Shown: positions 5,569 through 7,433 of the stretch, one piece after another
Numbering within the stretch: position 1 is the stretch's first letter
Layout of the letters: every line of letters begins with the position of its first letter
Origin: Candidatus Aminicenantota bacterium
Lineage (GTDB): Bacteria; Acidobacteriota; UBA6911; RPQK01; JAJDTT01
Reading direction: 5' to 3'
Assembly (NCBI GenBank): GCA_026706325.1
Contig: JAPOYZ010000103.1
Span: 1 to 7,433 of the forward strand
DNA: 7,433 nucleotides
Made by a program: the position numbers and the translations under genes
Notes under the pieces: model-generated
The model's input: only the letters and a program-made list of their open reading frames with translations
What the model was told of the DNA's origin: nothing
Databases searched by the model: none

Positions 5569-6996
5569 ATGGACCTCTTCGTATCGGCAGTCAGGGATAC
5601 CGTCAAACGGTTTTCGTTGCTGAAGCCGGGTGATTCGGTGCTGTGCGCGGTTTCGGGCGGGCCCGACTCGGTGGCACTGCTCCGGGTCCTCAAGGAATTG
5701 AGCCGCGAGTGGCCGCTGTCGCTGTCGGCCCTCCACGTGAATCATGGCCTTCGCGGCGCCGAGTCCGATGCGGACGCAAGCTTCGTCGGAACCCTCTGCC
5801 GGCGGTTGGAGGTCCCGCTCCACGTCCGGTCGCGGCCGCTGAAGGCGGGGCCGGGTACGAATCTCCAGGATCTGGCCCGAAGGGTCCGCTACCGGTTCCT
5901 CTCCGAGACCGCGTCTGCCGCCGGGTCCGTCGTGGCCACCGGGCACAACCTGCAGGATCAGGCCGAGACCTTCCTGTTGAAGCTGGCGCGCGGCGCCGGT
6001 CCTGCGGGTTTGTCGGGGATCTTCCCGGCGCGGGAGATTCTTCCTCGCGGGCCCGAAGAGAGCCCGGTCCGCATGGTCCGACCGTTGTTGGAGAGGGATC
6101 GGGAAGAAATCCTGCGATTTCTCCAACGCCGGGGACAGCCCTACCGGGACGATTCCAGCAACCGGAATCTCCGCTACGATCGCAACTGGGTCCGCCACCA
6201 CCTGATTCCCGACTTGCGCAGCCGCCTGAACCCGGCGCTGATTCCGACCCTGGGACGGACCGCCCGGCTCTGGCAGGAGGTGGCGGAGTTCCTGGAAGAC
6301 GAGGGGCGCAAGGCCTTCCGGTCGTGCCGGGAGACGCCGTCGATCTGCCCCGGCGAGGTCAGGCTGAGGGTCGCGGTGCTCCTCGATCTGGCGCCGGCCC
6401 TCAGGAAAGAGGTGGTCCGGCACGCCGTGAGAACCTGCAAGGGAGATGTCCGGGGCCTGGGCCTGGAGCACGTCGACCGGGTGCTGGATCTGGTCTCCGG
6501 CCGAAGCGGGAGACGGGTCCACCTGCCGGGAGAAATTGAGGCGGGCCTCGAATTCGACCACCTGAGACTGGCAAGGAGGGTTCCGCCGGTCCGGTTCAGC
6601 CACCGGCTTCCGGTCCCCGGGGAAGTGGCCATTCCGGAAACCGGCCGGCACGTGGTCTGCCGCCGGATGACGGCGCCCGCTGGAGATTCGGGTCAAATTC
6701 TGCTTCGTTTTCCAGGGTCCAGCCTGACGGTCCGGAACCGGGTGGCGGGGGACCGGTATCCGGGTCCGGGCGGGAAGAAGCTCAAGCGGCTCTTCCTGCA
6801 GCACCGCATCCCCAGGAGCGCCCGGGATTCCCTGGTGGTGGCGGAGGACGAAGGCCGCCTGCTCTGGGTGGAGGGTCTTCCCGCGGACCCCCGGGTCCGC
6901 GCCTGTCCGGGCGAAAGGGAGGCGCTCCTGATCAAGGTACTTGACGGTCCTCACGCCGGGTCGAGGGAACTCGGCGCGAGTCGGCATCGTGTATAG
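5569..6996 (+). CDS. tilS: tRNA(Ile)-lysidine synthase
   Basis: TilS uses ATP and lysine to convert C34 of tRNA-Ile(CAU) to lysidine, switching it from reading AUG to AUA; the gene is essential in most bacteria. The 475-aa protein has the N-terminal PP-loop SGGPDS (29-34), HVNHGLRG (56-63), ATGHNLQDQAET (123-134; one of the two usual aspartates is Q), RGAGPAGLSGI (141-151), RPLL, and the substrate segment DDSSNRNLRYDRNWVR. A middle helical domain follows. The C-terminal TilS domain is recognisable: RVAGDRYPGPGGKKLKRLFLQHRIPR, written here as RVAGDRYPG then GGKKLKRLFL, ending with LLWVEGL. Length is normal for the family. ATG 5569 places the PP-loop at the usual distance from the N-terminus, although the Shine-Dalgarno is poor. 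It is divergent from the riboswitch-thrC unit and lies 119 nt before ftsH. I see no convincing promoter for it in 5488-5568. Confidence 0.95.
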   Translation: MDLFVSAVRDTVKRFSLLKPGDSVLCAVSGGPDSVALLRVLKELSREWPLSLSALHVNHGLRGAESDADASFVGTLCRRLEVPLHVRSRPLKAGPGTNLQDLARRVRYRFLSETASAAGSVVATGHNLQDQAETFLLKLARGAGPAGLSGIFPAREILPRGPEESPVRMVRPLLERDREEILRFLQRRGQPYRDDSSNRNLRYDRNWVRHHLIPDLRSRLNPALIPTLGRTARLWQEVAEFLEDEGRKAFRSCRETPSICPGEVRLRVAVLLDLAPALRKEVVRHAVRTCKGDVRGLGLEHVDRVLDLVSGRSGRRVHLPGEIEAGLEFDHLRLARRVPPVRFSHRLPVPGEVAIPETGRHVVCRRMTAPAGDSGQILLRFPGSSLTVRNRVAGDRYPGPGGKKLKRLFLQHRIPRSARDSLVVAEDEGRLLWVEGLPADPRVRACPGEREALLIKVLDGPHAGSRELGASRHRV

Positions 6997-7045
6997 AGGA
7001 GCGCCGCGGGAACGGTGCGGACCATGTTGAAAGAATCGGCGGGCG

Positions 7046-7074
7046 TGTTCAGACTCGGGGCATTCCCCTATAAT
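7046..7074 (+). promoter_or_regulatory. Probable promoter for ftsH
   Basis: A perfect TATAAT lies at 7069-7074. The best -35 candidate at 17 nt spacing is TGTTCA (7046-7051), only a half match to TTGACA. Transcription would start near 7081, giving a leader of about 35 nt. It lets ftsH be expressed separately from tilS, although read-through from tilS is also possible, as no terminator is visible between them. Confidence 0.5.
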
Positions 7075-7102
7075 GGAAGAGTGTCCGACGTATCTGCGCC
7101 TC

Positions 7103-7108
7103 AGGAGG
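7103..7108 (+). promoter_or_regulatory. Consensus ribosome binding site for the ftsH TTG start
   Basis: AGGAGG, followed by T, stands 7 nt before TTG 7116-7118. It is the strongest Shine-Dalgarno sequence in the window and decides the non-ATG start of ftsH. Confidence 0.85.
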
Positions 7109-7115
7109 TCCGGTC

Positions 7116-7433
7116 TTGAACACTACCGCAAGGAGCATCTTTCTCTGGGTCGTCGTGATCGTGGCGGTGGTCGCTCTCTGGCAGTTCCTCAGCAAAGTCA
7201 ACACCGGCAACGTGGACCAGCTCAACTATTCGGAGTTCATTCAAACCCTCACCGACGGCAAGATTCAAGAAATCGCCATGACCGGCAACAAGGTCGAGGG
7301 GAAGTACCATTCCAGCGGGTCCGAAACACTCCGATCCTTTCGCGTCATCATCCCCAAGGGGTCGGAAGAGACCATCGCCAACCAACTGGACGCCAAAGGG
7401 GTCGTGGTCGAGGTCAACGAGAGCGAGCAGAAT
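7116..7433 (+). CDS. ftsH: FtsH membrane-bound ATP-dependent zinc metalloprotease, N-terminal fragment
   Basis: The frame opens at TTG 7116 and runs off the right edge after 106 residues. The product starts with a short N-tail and one transmembrane helix (about residues 8-23, FLWVVVIVAVVALWQF). It continues into the small extracytoplasmic domain typical of FtsH: LNYSEFIQTLTDGKIQEIAM, then a GNKVEGKY strand and VIIPKGSEETIANQLDAKGV. The AAA+ ATPase and HExxH zinc protease domains lie beyond the window. FtsH is a hexameric inner-membrane protease that degrades misassembled membrane proteins and some regulators. Neighbouring tilS and ftsH is a familiar arrangement; in Bacillus an hpt gene sits between them, and here it does not. 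The start is fixed by the AGGAGG site 7 nt upstream. Confidence 0.93.
   Translation, partial: MNTTARSIFLWVVVIVAVVALWQFLSKVNTGNVDQLNYSEFIQTLTDGKIQEIAMTGNKVEGKYHSSGSETLRSFRVIIPKGSEETIANQLDAKGVVVEVNESEQN

Noticed and set aside
5431..6987. Long open frame on the - strand opposite tilS (about 518 codons)
   Set aside because: It is a GC-driven shadow of tilS, rich in Arg, Pro and Gln, with no motif; it would also run through the thrC promoter and into the riboswitch.
1..7433. CRISPR arrays, insertion sequences, rRNA genes, toxin-antitoxin pairs
   Set aside because: No regularly spaced direct repeats, transposase motifs, rRNA segments or small paired ORFs with recognisable motifs were seen on either strand.

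Overview
The window is chromosomal DNA from a bacterium of fairly high G+C content. It carries conserved housekeeping genes: C5-pathway heme synthesis (hemB, hemL), an elongator-type tRNA-Met, a zinc-ribbon threonine-synthase-family gene under a SAM-I riboswitch, tilS, and the start of ftsH. The left edge is more A/T-rich and looks like decayed accessory DNA. No 16S rRNA or other taxonomic marker is present. The gene set and style would fit Acidobacteriota or another high-GC soil or sediment lineage, but this is only an impression.

Layout. (1) 1-612, + strand: the C-terminal part of a restriction-endonuclease-like protein, cut by the window edge. (2) About 609-1230, + strand: a broken voltage-gated K+ channel gene. 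It has lost its 5' end, its selectivity filter and its reading frame. (3) 3742 down to 1273, - strand: a promoter, tRNA-Met(CAT), hemB and hemL, closely spaced and probably one transcription unit. (4) 3814-3973: a long imperfect foldback (inverted repeat) element between that promoter and the end of thrC. (5) 5487 down to 3984, - strand: a consensus-like promoter, a SAM-I riboswitch, an intrinsic terminator and then a threonine-synthase-like gene. (6) 5569-6996, + strand: tilS, divergent from (5). (7) 7046 to the right edge, + strand: a promoter, a strong ribosome binding site and the N-terminus of FtsH with a TTG start.

How the genes relate. HemL makes 5-aminolevulinate and HemB condenses two molecules of it to porphobilinogen, so these are consecutive steps. 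TilS and FtsH are functionally unrelated but are neighbours in many bacteria. The most interesting unit is (5). A SAM-sensing OFF switch controls a PLP enzyme annotated by similarity as threonine synthase. That control fits methionine synthesis better than threonine synthesis, and the protein resembles the lineage in which O-phosphohomoserine-dependent homocysteine synthases have been reported.
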